Shown here: positions 1 through 8,184 of the stretch, piece by piece | How positions within the stretch are numbered: the stretch's first letter is position 1 | How the letters are laid out: every line of letters starts with the position of its first letter | NCBI GenBank assembly: GCA_020846715.1 | Contig: JADLDK010000028.1 | Coordinates: 60,059 to 124,058, forward strand | Reading direction: 5' to 3' | DNA length: 64,000 bases | From: Armatimonadota bacterium | GTDB taxonomy: Bacteria > Armatimonadota > UBA5829 > DSUL01 | Program-made: the position numbers and the translations under genes | Notes under the pieces: generated by a model | The model's input: only the letters and a program-made list of their open reading frames with translations | The model's database searches: none | Told to the model about the DNA's origin: nothing

Positions 1-2
1 TG

Positions 3-92
3 GAGGGGCGTCTGTCACCGGATGACACGCCCAAAGCGCGCAGCATCCTGAAGCAACTGGTGGAGAAAGATCATGGCGGCCAGGACAACTAA
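3..92 (+). CDS. C-terminal fragment of an unidentified gene
   Basis: An open frame enters from the left edge and ends at TAA 90-92, giving a 29-residue charged tail that finishes LKQLVEKDHGGQDN. It overlaps the start of smpB by 20 bases, so the two genes are probably co-transcribed. Too little is present to name a family. Overlap with a real gene and the charged, helix-like composition are the only support. Confidence 0.4.
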   Translation, partial: EGRLSPDDTPKARSILKQLVEKDHGGQDN

Positions 93-543
93 GGCAGCGG
101 CCCGGACGGGCACACCCTCAATTGAAAACCGCAAAGCGCGTCACGAGTATTTCATTGACGACTCTTTTGAGGCGGGTATCGCGCTGGCGGGCTCGGAGGT
201 CAAATCACTCCGGCAGGGCAACGCCAGCCTGCAGGACAGCTATTGTCAGATCCGAAACGGCGAAATCTGGCTGGAAAACATGTACATCCAGCCTTACCGG
301 GAAGCGAACCGTTGGAACGTTGAAGAGAGACGACCTCGCAAGTTGCTCGTGCGCAAAGGGGACATCCTGCGCTGGCAGCAAAAATCGCAGGAGAAGGGCA
401 TCGCTCTCATCCCACTCAAACTGTACTTTACGCGCGGATGGGCTAAAGTTCAGATTGGAGTGGCGCGAGGTAAAAAGCAGTACGACAAACGCGACGCTAT
501 CAAGGAGCGCGATATTCAGCGCGACGTGAGATGGGGAGAGTAG
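73..543 (+). CDS. smpB: SsrA-binding protein SmpB
   Basis: SmpB binds tmRNA and brings it to stalled ribosomes for trans-translation in the cytoplasm. The 156-residue product has the family layout: a short basic N-terminus, ENRKARHEYFIDDSFEAGIALAGSEVKSLR, the WLENMYIQPY segment, and a basic C-terminal tail (RGKKQYDKRDAIKERD) that in known SmpB folds into a helix and mimics codon-anticodon pairing. The length is typical. The start ATG lies inside the end of the preceding frame. No tmRNA gene was recognised in this window. Confidence 0.97.
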   Translation: MAARTTKAAARTGTPSIENRKARHEYFIDDSFEAGIALAGSEVKSLRQGNASLQDSYCQIRNGEIWLENMYIQPYREANRWNVEERRPRKLLVRKGDILRWQQKSQEKGIALIPLKLYFTRGWAKVQIGVARGKKQYDKRDAIKERDIQRDVRWGE

Positions 544-691
544 CCAGGCAGGCGGCCTTGAGCATGCAAGAAAAGCCTGTAAGACGCCCTAATGTCGCAC
601 CTGGAGGGCGCGAGGATGTGAGGGCACGCGCATTAGTGGAATACTCTTGTAGCCCGCATTGCTCTGAGAATCCGCGGGCGCTGGATAGTCT

Positions 692-1624
692 ATGAATCAT
701 GCACTGGTTACCGGCGGAGCCGGATTTCTGGGATCACATCTGGGGGATTTGCTGCTGGAGCGCGGATGGCGCGTGACGGTGATGGACAATCTCATCACTG
801 GCGACACTCGCAACATCGCACACAATGTTGACAATCCCAACTTTCGATTTATCCACTACGACGTCACGAACTATCTGTTCGTACCGGACAAACTGGATGC
901 GGTGTTCCACTTTGCCTCTCCAGCCAGCCCGATAGACTATCTCCAGCTTCCAATCCAAACGCTCAAAGTAGGCTCATTGGGAACACACAAAGCGCTCGGG
1001 CTGGCGAAAGCTCATGGCGCGCGTTTTCTGCTGGCCTCAACGTCAGAGGTCTATGGTGACCCTCTGGTACACCCGCAGACAGAGGACTACTGGGGCAATG
1101 TTAACCCGGTCGGCCCGCGCGGCGTTTACGATGAGGCCAAGCGCTTCGCCGAAGCCATGACCATGGCGTACCACAGGTTTCACGGCGTAGATACCAAGAT
1201 CGTGCGAATCTTCAACACTTACGGCCCGCGCATGCGCCTCAATGACGGGCGCGTCGTGCCAGCTTTTGTCGGGCAGGCGCTGCGTGGCGAGGAGTTGACT
1301 GTTTTCGGGGACGGCTCTCAGACCCGCAGCTTCTGCTACGTCAGCGACCTGATCGAAGGCATTTACCGCCTGGCAATGAGCGAAGAAAACAACCCGACCA
1401 ACATTGGCAACCCCTCTGAGATGACAGTGCTGGATTTCGCCAAAGCCATCAGGAAAGCGACCGGTTCCAATAGCAATATCATTTTTCAAGAGCTGCCAGT
1501 GGATGACCCCAAAGTGCGCCAGCCCGACATCTCCAAGGCGCGCCGGCTACTGGACTGGGAGCCGGAGATACCGCTGGAAGAAGGCATCCGGCGGACTATC
1601 GACTACTTCAGGGACAAGGTCTGA
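692..1624 (+). CDS. UDP-glucuronate decarboxylase-like NAD-dependent sugar epimerase/dehydratase
   Basis: A 310-residue extended SDR protein. TGGAGFLG at residues 7-14 is the NAD-binding glycine motif, followed by [12 protein letters not shown]. The catalytic region holds STSEVYGDP (Ser117/118), Y146 and K150 in GVYDEAK, then [10 protein letters not shown] and a sugar-contact segment [15 protein letters not shown]. These motifs match UDP-xylose synthase, which makes UDP-xylose from UDP-glucuronate, better than the galE or rmlB groups. It would supply nucleotide sugar for surface polysaccharide. It stands alone between smpB and a Fur-type gene, so context adds little. A related UDP-sugar epimerase activity cannot be excluded. 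Confidence 0.85.
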   Translation: MNHALVTGGAGFLGSHLGDLLLERGWRVTVMDNLITGDTRNIAHNVDNPNFRFIHYDVTNYLFVPDKLDAVFHFASPASPIDYLQLPIQTLKVGSLGTHKALGLAKAHGARFLLASTSEVYGDPLVHPQTEDYWGNVNPVGPRGVYDEAKRFAEAMTMAYHRFHGVDTKIVRIFNTYGPRMRLNDGRVVPAFVGQALRGEELTVFGDGSQTRSFCYVSDLIEGIYRLAMSEENNPTNIGNPSEMTVLDFAKAIRKATGSNSNIIFQELPVDDPKVRQPDISKARRLLDWEPEIPLEEGIRRTIDYFRDKV

Positions 1625-1747
1625 AGCGCCCGCCTTCGCCGCGCTCGGAAAGCAGGCTGCGGACTTCCGAGCTCCGAAAACCTTCAGCTCCACGTGTCAC
1701 GATACACAGGAGTCAGATGAGGCAGTGGCCGAGTCCCGGGAAAAGAA

Positions 1748-1762
1748 TGATAATAGTTACTA
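1748..1762 (+). promoter_or_regulatory. Candidate Fur/PerR-type operator
   Basis: The 15-mer TGATAATAGTTACTA is an imperfect 7-1-7 inverted repeat (outer T/A and TAA/TTA positions match). This is the geometry of Fur and PerR boxes. It sits 31 bases before the start of a Fur/PerR-family gene, where autoregulation is common. Only four of seven arm positions pair, so this is suggestive only. Confidence 0.35.
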
Positions 1763-1793
1763 CACTCGTAGAGGAAATCGCCGCAGCACCGAC

Positions 1794-2198
1794 ATGGAAC
1801 ACGATCAAGGGCTTCAGATAACACAACAGCGTCAGGCCGTACTCAGGACGGTTCAGCAGGCGTGCGGGCACATAGATGCTGGAGAGGTCTATCAGCGCGT
1901 TCGCCGCCTCCTTCCCAGGATCAGCCTGGGCACTGTGTACCGGGCCCTTGGGGCGCTGCGGGACGCGGGTCTGATCTATGAGATCGTGAACAGCAGCGGG
2001 CCGGCGCTCTACGACGGCAACCTCAACGCACACCAGCACATTATCTGCCGGTCCTGCGGCAAAGTGGAAGACATGGATGTGGAGCTTCCAGTTACGCTGT
2101 TGGAGCGCTCTGCATCGGCCAGTGGTTTTTCCTCTATTGAGCAGAGCCGGATAGACTTCCACGGCATCTGTCAGGAGTGCGCATCCGCGCGAAACTGA
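1794..2198 (+). CDS. Fur/PerR-family metal-dependent transcriptional regulator
   Basis: A 134-residue cytoplasmic repressor. A winged helix (SLGTVYRALGALRDAGLIYEI) is followed by a metal-binding dimer domain. The PerR-like regulatory metal ligands appear to be present: H26, D74, H80 and H82 in AHQH, and D93 nearby. The structural zinc site is intact with C85xxC88 and C126xxC129. The frame stays open far upstream, inside the preceding gene, but ATG 1794 gives normal family length and lies just after a candidate operator. The ligand set favours an iron/manganese or peroxide sensor over Zur. Which metal it senses cannot be fixed from sequence. Confidence 0.9.
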   Translation: MEHDQGLQITQQRQAVLRTVQQACGHIDAGEVYQRVRRLLPRISLGTVYRALGALRDAGLIYEIVNSSGPALYDGNLNAHQHIICRSCGKVEDMDVELPVTLLERSASASGFSSIEQSRIDFHGICQECASARN

Positions 2199-2265
2199 GG
2201 TAGCGGGAAAGGCGCGCAGCACAAGCGCAGAACGCCGCACTGGCGCCTCCCCTCTTTGACAAAGG

Positions 2266-2883
2266 CTACAACCCTGGATCCGGATCCGGCGCAGCCCCCG
2301 GAGGTGGCATTGGGCCACCGGGAGGCGGAGTTCCGGGCTGACCAGGTCCAGGACGTCCCGGGCCCTGCAACGATCGCAATGGGCGCCGGGTCCTCTCACG
2401 CAGCAGTTCCGTCAGCTTTGCGTTTTGCTCAGGCGTGAGCTGAGCGCGCGCCTGCACCCAAAAGTCGATACCGATCTCTGCGACCTTTAGCCTGATACTG
2501 TTGATGCGCGCAACGAGGTCTTTTGCCGCAGCGGCGTCAGGTGTGCTCGAAAGCATCGCATCCGCCAGTTGTTTATGAAGCGGCGGGATCTGCTCCAGAA
2601 GCGGACGCGTGGACCCCAGCTTGGAGTTCGCCAGCTTGCGAATGGTCTCTTTTTGCTGGTCGGTCAGATCAAGCTGCTGCCCGAGCCGCATCAAGTCACC
2701 TGGCGGCGCAACAAGCGTCTCCGTATTAATGCCGTCACGGACCGGAGGACGCACGCGGTCTGCGGGCCTTTCAGGTCGCGGGGAAGCAGCTGGACGCTCT
2801 GCAGCTTTAGTTGACAACCCGGAAACAGCCAGCACTACAGCTACTCCCAGTGACAAAGCTGTCAGTCTCACTGTTGTATTCAT
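2266..2883 (-). CDS. Spy/CpxP-like secreted LTxxQ-motif protein
   Basis: A 205-residue exported protein. A signal peptide (MNTTVRLTALSLGVAVVLAVSG) leads into a helical core with two LTxxQ motifs, LTDQQKETI and LTPEQNAKL, which are the hallmark of Spy/CpxP periplasmic chaperone and stress proteins. The tail is unusually rich in Pro and Gly. ATG 2883 was chosen because GAGGAG lies just upstream and it starts the signal peptide; the open frame runs 19 codons further. It follows the sigma/anti-sigma/TPR genes on the same strand and may belong to that envelope-stress operon. Confidence 0.75.
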   Translation of the reverse strand: MNTTVRLTALSLGVAVVLAVSGLSTKAAERPAASPRPERPADRVRPPVRDGINTETLVAPPGDLMRLGQQLDLTDQQKETIRKLANSKLGSTRPLLEQIPPLHKQLADAMLSSTPDAAAAKDLVARINSIRLKVAEIGIDFWVQARAQLTPEQNAKLTELLRERTRRPLRSLQGPGRPGPGQPGTPPPGGPMPPPGAAPDPDPGL

Positions 2884-2958
2884 GTGTTTTGTTCTCCTCA
2901 GAACTGTCCGTATCGCTCTGATGCGCGACGGACACTGCAAGCGCTGGACAAACGGCGG

Positions 2959-4038
2959 TCAGCCACCGGCTCGCAAGCGCGCCAGCGCCTGCTGCGCCTC
3001 TTCATAGCCCGGCCTGATTTCCAGCGCACGCCGGTAAAGCCGCTCTGCAGCGCGCCTGTCTCCGATCTTTTCGTAGACTTCTCCCTGCCGCATCGCCAGA
3101 CTCGGCCAGCGCTCGCCGCCAAGGTCTGACGCCCGGCTGAAGGCTTTGAGAGCCTTTTCATACTCCGACTGGCCCTGATAAACACAGCCGATAAAGTAAG
3201 AAGGTGTGGCTCGGTCAGGCGCAAGAGCTGCAGCCTGCTCAAACTGAAACAGGGCTTCCTGGTTATCTGAAACGCTCATCAGCGCGCGGCCGTACTCCAG
3301 CCGCAACCCATAGGCAGCCGGGTCCAGCGCGATGGCAGCTTTCAACTGGGCAACGCGCTCACGCTTCTTGCCGATCTTGTCATAGGCTCTGGCCAGAGAA
3401 AGCCGCAGAGCAACGGAATCCGGTCTTTTCGTCACCTGGTCCTGCAGCAGCTCAACGGCTTTGTCAGCGCGTCCACTCTTGAGCAAGTCCTGTGCCTGCC
3501 TCGAGACCCGCAACTCTTCTTCGGAGGGCATATTGCGCCCGTGTCCGAGTGAGTGGACAATAACACGCTCCAGGTCCGGCATCTGGTACAAAGCAACCTG
3601 GCCTTCTACCAGAGTTGTCACAGCACCCTTGGAATCCGTGTTGAATGCGAACAGCCACAAGCCGTCAGGCGAGGTGTAAGCCGCGCCCTGACGAGCGCCG
3701 ATATCATCCTGAACCAGTGGAACCCACTTGAGAGCCTGCATTTGCGGCGTGTAATGCTCGCGCAAGCTCCGCGCCAGAGCTTCGCGGTCTATGGGCGGCC
3801 TGGATCGACGGGTTGAAGACGGCGCATAGCGGCGGACGACTACGCTTCTTATGCCCTCCAGGCCGGTGTGGCGCTCGGACATTCGCTCCAGCATAGCGCC
3901 CTGCAAACGAAACTCATGCACCTGCGTCAGGCCGGGCGGCGGCGCAATTGCAGGTGGGACGCTTCCGGCAGAAGATGTGGCCTCAGCGAAAGCGCTGGCA
4001 GCGCTGAAAACAACAACGAGAAGCCAGCGCAATCTCAC
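2959..4038 (-). CDS. Secreted TPR-repeat protein in a sigma/anti-sigma operon
   Basis: A 359-residue protein with an N-terminal signal peptide (MRLRWLLVVVFSAASAFAEA). A middle domain of about residues 40-170 (LVQDDIGARQGAAYTSPDGLWLFAFNTD) resembles the sigma-E regulatory MucB/RseB-like lipoprotein sensors. It is followed by four to five TPR units from about residue 180 to the end. The GTG start overlaps the stop of the anti-sigma gene (GTGA), so the two are translationally coupled. Such a protein could sense envelope damage and act on the anti-sigma factor. That role is inferred from position and weak similarity only. Confidence 0.7.
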   Translation of the reverse strand: MRLRWLLVVVFSAASAFAEATSSAGSVPPAIAPPPGLTQVHEFRLQGAMLERMSERHTGLEGIRSVVVRRYAPSSTRRSRPPIDREALARSLREHYTPQMQALKWVPLVQDDIGARQGAAYTSPDGLWLFAFNTDSKGAVTTLVEGQVALYQMPDLERVIVHSLGHGRNMPSEEELRVSRQAQDLLKSGRADKAVELLQDQVTKRPDSVALRLSLARAYDKIGKKRERVAQLKAAIALDPAAYGLRLEYGRALMSVSDNQEALFQFEQAAALAPDRATPSYFIGCVYQGQSEYEKALKAFSRASDLGGERWPSLAMRQGEVYEKIGDRRAAERLYRRALEIRPGYEEAQQALARLRAGG

Positions 4039-4823
4039 AGCCAGTCCTCCGACCTGATATCCGTGAGCGAACTCACCGGATCGTCCATTTCAGCAGCAGC
4101 CAGCAGAGGCTGCATACCGGTTGAGACGGTCTCTGCAATATCTCTGGTTGTGCTGGCAGGTTCAGAAACCGTGTCATGCGCAAACGCGGGATCTGGCTCA
4201 GAGTAGGCGGTGGAGCCGGCCGGATGTCTGGCTACGCGCCAGTTGTGTCGCAAAGCTGCCGGAGAACCCGGGCTGCGAGCGACACGTCTGTTGGCGCGCG
4301 CTTTGACTGCGACATCCGGAGACACAGCGGGCGCAAGAGCGGGGTTGTCCTGCGCGGAAGCGGAATTGTCTTCTGCTCCACTGGCTACACGGTTCTGGTT
4401 ATGAGGCAAAGAGGGCGCCAGCCCGGACGGGGCACTGACAGCAGACCGGGATGACGAAGGTGGCGTCTGTCCACTGTCCGCCATATTGACAGGCCGGCTG
4501 TGCAGCAAGCTCAGCACTACGCCCGCCACAAGCGCAACACCTCCAACACCGGCCACAACAGGCTTCCAGAGTCTCCACACTGGTGAAGGCTGTGAACGGG
4601 CGGATTCGTTTTCGAGCTGATAACGCAGGCGCTCCCAGCCTCCGGCACGAGGTTCCTGCCGCTCCAGACAGCCAAGGGCCTCAACAGCGCTCTGCAGGCT
4701 CTGATGGCACGTCCGGCATGAAGCGCATGCTTCAAGGTGCTCTTCGACTTGCCGACGCTGACGGCTGTCGAGTTGGGAGTCAATATAGAGCGAGATATGT
4801 TTTCGGACCAGACGGCAGGTCAC
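4035..4823 (-). CDS. Membrane-anchored zinc-finger anti-sigma factor
   Basis: A 262-residue protein whose N-terminus carries the anti-sigma zinc-binding signature H29-x3-C33-x2-C36 (EEHLEACASC). One membrane segment follows at about residues 88-107, then a long Ser/Ala/Pro-rich low-complexity outer domain. It would hold the sigma factor encoded just upstream at the inner membrane. The GTG start lies within the sigma gene (44-base overlap) behind a good GGAGG site. The periplasmic part has no recognisable fold, so the release signal is unknown. Confidence 0.85.
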   Translation of the reverse strand: MTCRLVRKHISLYIDSQLDSRQRRQVEEHLEACASCRTCHQSLQSAVEALGCLERQEPRAGGWERLRYQLENESARSQPSPVWRLWKPVVAGVGGVALVAGVVLSLLHSRPVNMADSGQTPPSSSRSAVSAPSGLAPSLPHNQNRVASGAEDNSASAQDNPALAPAVSPDVAVKARANRRVARSPGSPAALRHNWRVARHPAGSTAYSEPDPAFAHDTVSEPASTTRDIAETVSTGMQPLLAAAEMDDPVSSLTDIRSEDWL

Positions 4824-5430
4824 CGTGGGAATCCTCCGACAGATAGGGTGTCAAGGCCTTTCGAAATGCCTCACGCGCCCTGTGTAAGCGAACATTTAGC
4901 GAATTGACGGAGCAGCCGACTATGGCGGCAATCTCCTCATACGACCGATCTTCCAGATGCCGCAACACAATCAATACCCGATAGTGCGGCGCCACCTTTG
5001 ACAGAGCAGCCTGCACAGCCTCCTGTGAGAGTTTTCTGCCAAGCTCCTGCTCTGGATGACCTTCAGACGAATCCTTCACGGGCTCCCAGCTTCCGTCTTC
5101 GCCCATCTGTTCAATGGAAGCGGCCGGCTTTCTACGGCGAATTTCATCAAGACAGACATTGGTAGCAATACGATACAGCCACGTCGAAAAACGCGCCTCT
5201 CCTTTGAAGCCCTTCAGTGATCGATGCGCCTTTAGAAACACTTCCTGCCTGACATCTTCCGCATCTTCCGCGTTACCCAGCATGCGCAGCACCAGGTTGT
5301 AAACGCCGGACCCGTATTCGTCGTAAAGCAGTCCGTAAGCGTCCAGGTCCCCTGCGCGGGCGCGCTCTATTAGCTGTTTTTCGTCAGACTGCGACTTCGA
5401 TGCAGGCAGGCTCTTTGCGTTCTGGTGCAA
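4780..5430 (-). CDS. ECF RNA polymerase sigma factor
   Basis: A 216-residue ECF sigma factor. Region 2 is clear (DAYGLLYDEYGSGVYNLVLRMLGNAEDAEDVRQEVFLKAHRSL with ARFSTWLYRIATNVCLDEIRRRK), and region 4 has a helix-turn-helix (LRHLEDRSYEEIAAIVGCSVNSLNVRLHRAREAFRKAL). The start is a TTG behind GAGGG. It heads a same-strand set of anti-sigma, TPR and LTxxQ proteins, the usual layout of an envelope-stress regulon. In such systems the sigma factor commonly activates its own operon. The C-terminal tail of about 20 residues is longer than usual. Confidence 0.93.
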   Translation of the reverse strand: MHQNAKSLPASKSQSDEKQLIERARAGDLDAYGLLYDEYGSGVYNLVLRMLGNAEDAEDVRQEVFLKAHRSLKGFKGEARFSTWLYRIATNVCLDEIRRRKPAASIEQMGEDGSWEPVKDSSEGHPEQELGRKLSQEAVQAALSKVAPHYRVLIVLRHLEDRSYEEIAAIVGCSVNSLNVRLHRAREAFRKALTPYLSEDSHGDLPSGPKTYLALY

Positions 5431-5534
5431 GAGTCATTTCCCTCACGATTTTCCCCTGTGGATTTGACGCGTACATGCGCGAATCCTTAACACTGCTATC
5501 TTGCCGGGATTGCGCAAGAGTCCCTGAAACGCAA

Positions 5535-5563
5535 GCAGGCGAGCGGGAGTCCCGCTCGCCTGC
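5535..5563 (-). terminator. Perfect 13-bp hairpin, likely terminator
   Basis: GCAGGCGAGCGGG and its exact complement enclose a 3-base AGT loop. It lies 32 bases past the stop of the LuxR-type gene and upstream of the sigma-factor operon, so it probably insulates the two. There is no clear T-run on the minus side, so termination could be Rho-assisted. Confidence 0.5.
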
Positions 5564-5595
5564 GCAAAATGCCGTATCGTCAGTAGGTCTCCGGG

Positions 5596-5952
5596 CTAGT
5601 GCGTCATCACGTTAGAGATCAAGCCCAGAGTCGCCGCGCGGCGAACCGCCTGAATCCGGTTATTCACCTGCAGCTTCTCGTAAATTCTGGCGAGATGAAA
5701 ATCAACAGTCCGTTTGGAACAGAAGAGCTCAGAGGCCACTTCCTTGTTGGACTTGCCTTCCACCACGAGACCAAGCACTTCCGATTCGCGCTTAGTCAGT
5801 TGAATATCGCGTCCCACCCCCAGTAACGGGGACGCATTGGCCAAAGCTTCGCGTGCCATTCCCTTCACCTTCTCCTCCGAGAGAAGAGGCCGGTTGCGAT
5901 GGAGCCAGAGGTCCCCTGCAGGCTGTCCCGATCCTGCCGGGACGCGCCACAT
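5596..5952 (-). CDS. LuxR/FixJ-type HTH DNA-binding protein, apparently lacking its receiver domain
   Basis: A 118-residue protein whose C-terminal half is a GerE/LuxR helix-turn-helix (LTKRESEVLGLVVEGKSNKEVASELFCSKRTVDFHLARIYEKLQV). The N-terminal part (about residues 10-45, GDLWLHRNRPLLSEEKVKGM) resembles the linker after the receiver domain of NarL/FixJ response regulators. In the same frame a stop codon lies about 15 codons before the ATG, and I saw no receiver sequence further up in any frame. It is therefore either a stand-alone HTH protein or the remnant of a truncated response regulator. Confidence 0.65.
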   Translation of the reverse strand: MWRVPAGSGQPAGDLWLHRNRPLLSEEKVKGMAREALANASPLLGVGRDIQLTKRESEVLGLVVEGKSNKEVASELFCSKRTVDFHLARIYEKLQVNNRIQAVRRAATLGLISNVMTH

Positions 5953-6294
5953 CGCGGATGCAGCAGCTTTGACGTGGAAATCGAAGCATCACACACACAT
6001 GTGCTGCGTATGCGAAGCGAGGATAGCCGCCTGGGCGCTGCGACAGCCTCTATCTGTCAGAGCCTACCCCACCCGCCGGCTTGAGCCTGTTTCTACGCTG
6101 GATCGGATATGACTCTCACGGAGATTCTTTGGTGCTAGCAATTATAACAGCTTCGAGCGCTCTGACGCAAGGTTTGCAGGGAAACTTTGGCGATTTCTGC
6201 TGGAAGAGCCTGGCTGTTGCGACTGGGTCTTAGAACTGCGCCCACAAGACCCGCCGGTGATCGTCAGAAGTCACGCGCTCAGCACAGCCAGGCG
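5953..6294. other. Intergenic leader region
   Basis: These 342 bases between the LuxR-type gene and the ABC permease contain no convincing reading frame. A minus-strand promoter candidate at 6141-6170 would give the LuxR-type transcript a leader of about 180 nt. No tRNA or recognised RNA motif was seen. Confidence 0.4.
6141..6170 (-). promoter_or_regulatory. Candidate sigma70-type promoter for the LuxR-type gene
   Basis: On the minus strand TTGCGT and a perfect TATAAT are separated by 18 bases. The -10 box is consensus and the -35 box is weak. It points at the orphan HTH gene 180 bases downstream. Confidence 0.45.
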
Positions 6295-7128
6295 TTATAG
6301 GCCCACAGCCGTATAGCGCTTCAGTCCGACGCGCCACAGAATCTGACCCAGCATCGCAGTCACAGCAATCCAGCAGAGCTGGTAGGCCAGCCCAACAGCA
6401 ACTGAAGCCTGGGGAACTCTCCCCAGGAAGATGTTCACCGGAAACCAGAGCACGTACGAAAACGGCAACATGTGGGCGATCTGACTGATGACCTTCGGAA
6501 GCATCTGTAAAGGCGCCATCTGCCCTGCCAGAAAACCGCCAATCATATAATAGAACTCAAACAGCCCGCCCACTTCCACCAGGAAGAACGCCGACTGCCC
6601 GAGACACCAGCTAATCTGGTAGCTGAGAACATGCGCCAGCGCAAGGCTGACCCAGAACGTCCACCCGATATGGAAATCTTCCCACGCGAGATGACTCCTC
6701 AGCACCAGCAGAGCCAGTCCGAAAAACGGCACAAACATCAGCGAGCGCACCAGCCGCCACGAGACGTTGCTGGCAAAGTTGAACCAGTAGTAGGAGAACG
6801 GACGCGTCAGATAGATTGACAATTTGCCGTCTTTGATGTCGTGCGCAATCTCCCAGGGATGTGCCTGAGCCAGGTTCGCGCACACGCTCATGCACAGATA
6901 GTAGGCGACAAGCTCCGTGCGTGTGAACCCGTTGAGGACCTGCCGATTCCCGAACGCTGCCAGCCACATCAACGGAAGTGTGATGGTGGGCACAGTATCC
7001 GTGAGAATCCAGACGATTCCCTGAGCGCGGTAAGCGAAGGAGTCCTGTAGATGCAGGTTGAACACCGCCCACCACTTTCGCCACCGGGGCGGACGGGCAG
7101 GCGCCAGCGCAACCGTCTGAGTCACCAT
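6295..7128 (-). CDS. ABC-2 type exporter permease (second subunit)
   Basis: A 277-residue inner-membrane protein with about six hydrophobic segments. It begins with a cytoplasmic stretch and the amphipathic FNLHLQDSFAYRAQGIVWIL region typical of DUF990/ABC-2 permeases. It overlaps the ATPase stop codon, so it is translated from the same transcript. Together with the permease at 8185-8985 it forms a heterodimeric exporter. The substrate is unknown; relatives have been proposed to export multidrug, daunorubicin-like compounds or polymers. Confidence 0.85.
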   Translation of the reverse strand: MVTQTVALAPARPPRWRKWWAVFNLHLQDSFAYRAQGIVWILTDTVPTITLPLMWLAAFGNRQVLNGFTRTELVAYYLCMSVCANLAQAHPWEIAHDIKDGKLSIYLTRPFSYYWFNFASNVSWRLVRSLMFVPFFGLALLVLRSHLAWEDFHIGWTFWVSLALAHVLSYQISWCLGQSAFFLVEVGGLFEFYYMIGGFLAGQMAPLQMLPKVISQIAHMLPFSYVLWFPVNIFLGRVPQASVAVGLAYQLCWIAVTAMLGQILWRVGLKRYTAVGL

Positions 7129-8138
7129 CAGACCGCCTCTTCCTGCGCGACGGTGGGCGCGGTCTCTTTGCGTTGGAAGATATCGCGAATGACGTCCTCA
7201 ACATCCGGATCTGTAATCTCAATGTCAACAACCGGAAGCCGTGCGAGCATCTCGGCCGCCACTTTCGGCGCAAGTTCTCTTGGAATCTCCACGGCTGCGG
7301 ACAACGCTTCGCGCTGTGTCAGCTTTCCAAAGCAGCTGATTTCCGAATCTTCCACCGGCACACTGAAGGTCAGCCGGAGCTGCTTGGTGTGCGTGAACTG
7401 CGTTACCAGCCGCGACAAAGCATCGTCAAAAATAACCCGTCCGTGGTCTATGATTACGACGCGCTCACACAGCGCGCGCACGTCGTCCATATAGTGGCTG
7501 GTGAGAATGAAGGTCGCCCCTTCCTGCCGGTTTGTCAAAGCGATGAACTCCCGGATACGCTTCTGCGACACGACATCCAGCCCGATCGTAGGCTCATCCA
7601 GAAAAACCACTCGCGGCCGGTGGAGCAGCGCGGCGACGAGCTCGCACTTCATGCGCTCACCCAGAGACAACTTTCGCACCTGCGTGGAGAGAAGATGATC
7701 AATCTCAAGCATTTTCGTCATCTCGCGCACGCGCTTCTGATAATCAGACTGCGGAATCTCGTAAAGCTCTTTGAGGAGCAGGAAAGACTCCTCTGCTGGA
7801 AGGTCCCACCAGAGCTGATTCTTCTGTCCCATCACCAGAGAAAACTGCTTCTGAAACTCCGGACGCCGCTCCCAGGGACGGTAGCCGAGGACTTCCGCCC
7901 TGCCGGAGGTGGGATGCAGGATTCCGGAGAGCATCTTCAGCGTAGTGGTCTTTCCAGCGCCATTGGGCCCGAGAAAGCCCACCAACTCACCGCCGTCCAC
8001 AGACACGTTGATGCGATCTGCGGCCAGGACTTCCTTGTTCCGACGGACAAACAGGCTCTTGACAGCGCCGAGCATGCCTGGCTCCCGCTGGTGGGAGACG
8101 TAAACTTTGGTTAGATCTTCAGCCAGAATAGCCGGCAC
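7128..8138 (-). CDS. ABC exporter ATP-binding protein
   Basis: A 336-residue ATPase energising the ABC-2 exporter. It shows Walker A GPNGAGKTT, a Q-loop region (VMGQKNQLWWDLPAEES), signature LSLGERMKCEL, Walker B VVFLDEPTIGLD and the switch His in TSHYMDD. The C-terminal extension (DUF4162-like, about 80 residues) is common in DrrA/NatA-type ATPases. I chose the GTG at 8138, which follows GAGAGGAAAT; the ATG at 8243 would add 35 Cys-rich residues read from the upstream permease gene. It sits between the two permease genes. Confidence 0.92.
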   Translation of the reverse strand: MPAILAEDLTKVYVSHQREPGMLGAVKSLFVRRNKEVLAADRINVSVDGGELVGFLGPNGAGKTTTLKMLSGILHPTSGRAEVLGYRPWERRPEFQKQFSLVMGQKNQLWWDLPAEESFLLLKELYEIPQSDYQKRVREMTKMLEIDHLLSTQVRKLSLGERMKCELVAALLHRPRVVFLDEPTIGLDVVSQKRIREFIALTNRQEGATFILTSHYMDDVRALCERVVIIDHGRVIFDDALSRLVTQFTHTKQLRLTFSVPVEDSEISCFGKLTQREALSAAVEIPRELAPKVAAEMLARLPVVDIEITDPDVEDVIRDIFQRKETAPTVAQEEAV

Positions 8139-8184
8139 GGTCAGATTTCCTCTCGTGAGCAGACCACATCTCCAGCGGCCGCAT

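Noticed and set aside
1647..1674. CTCGGAA/TTCCGAG inverted repeat after the sugar decarboxylase gene
   Set aside because: The loop is 14 bases and no T-run follows, so neither a terminator nor an operator can be supported.
1503..1793. Extension of the Fur-family frame into the end of the sugar decarboxylase gene
   Set aside because: The extra 97 residues overlap a confident gene in another frame and have no similarity. ATG 1794 matches family length.
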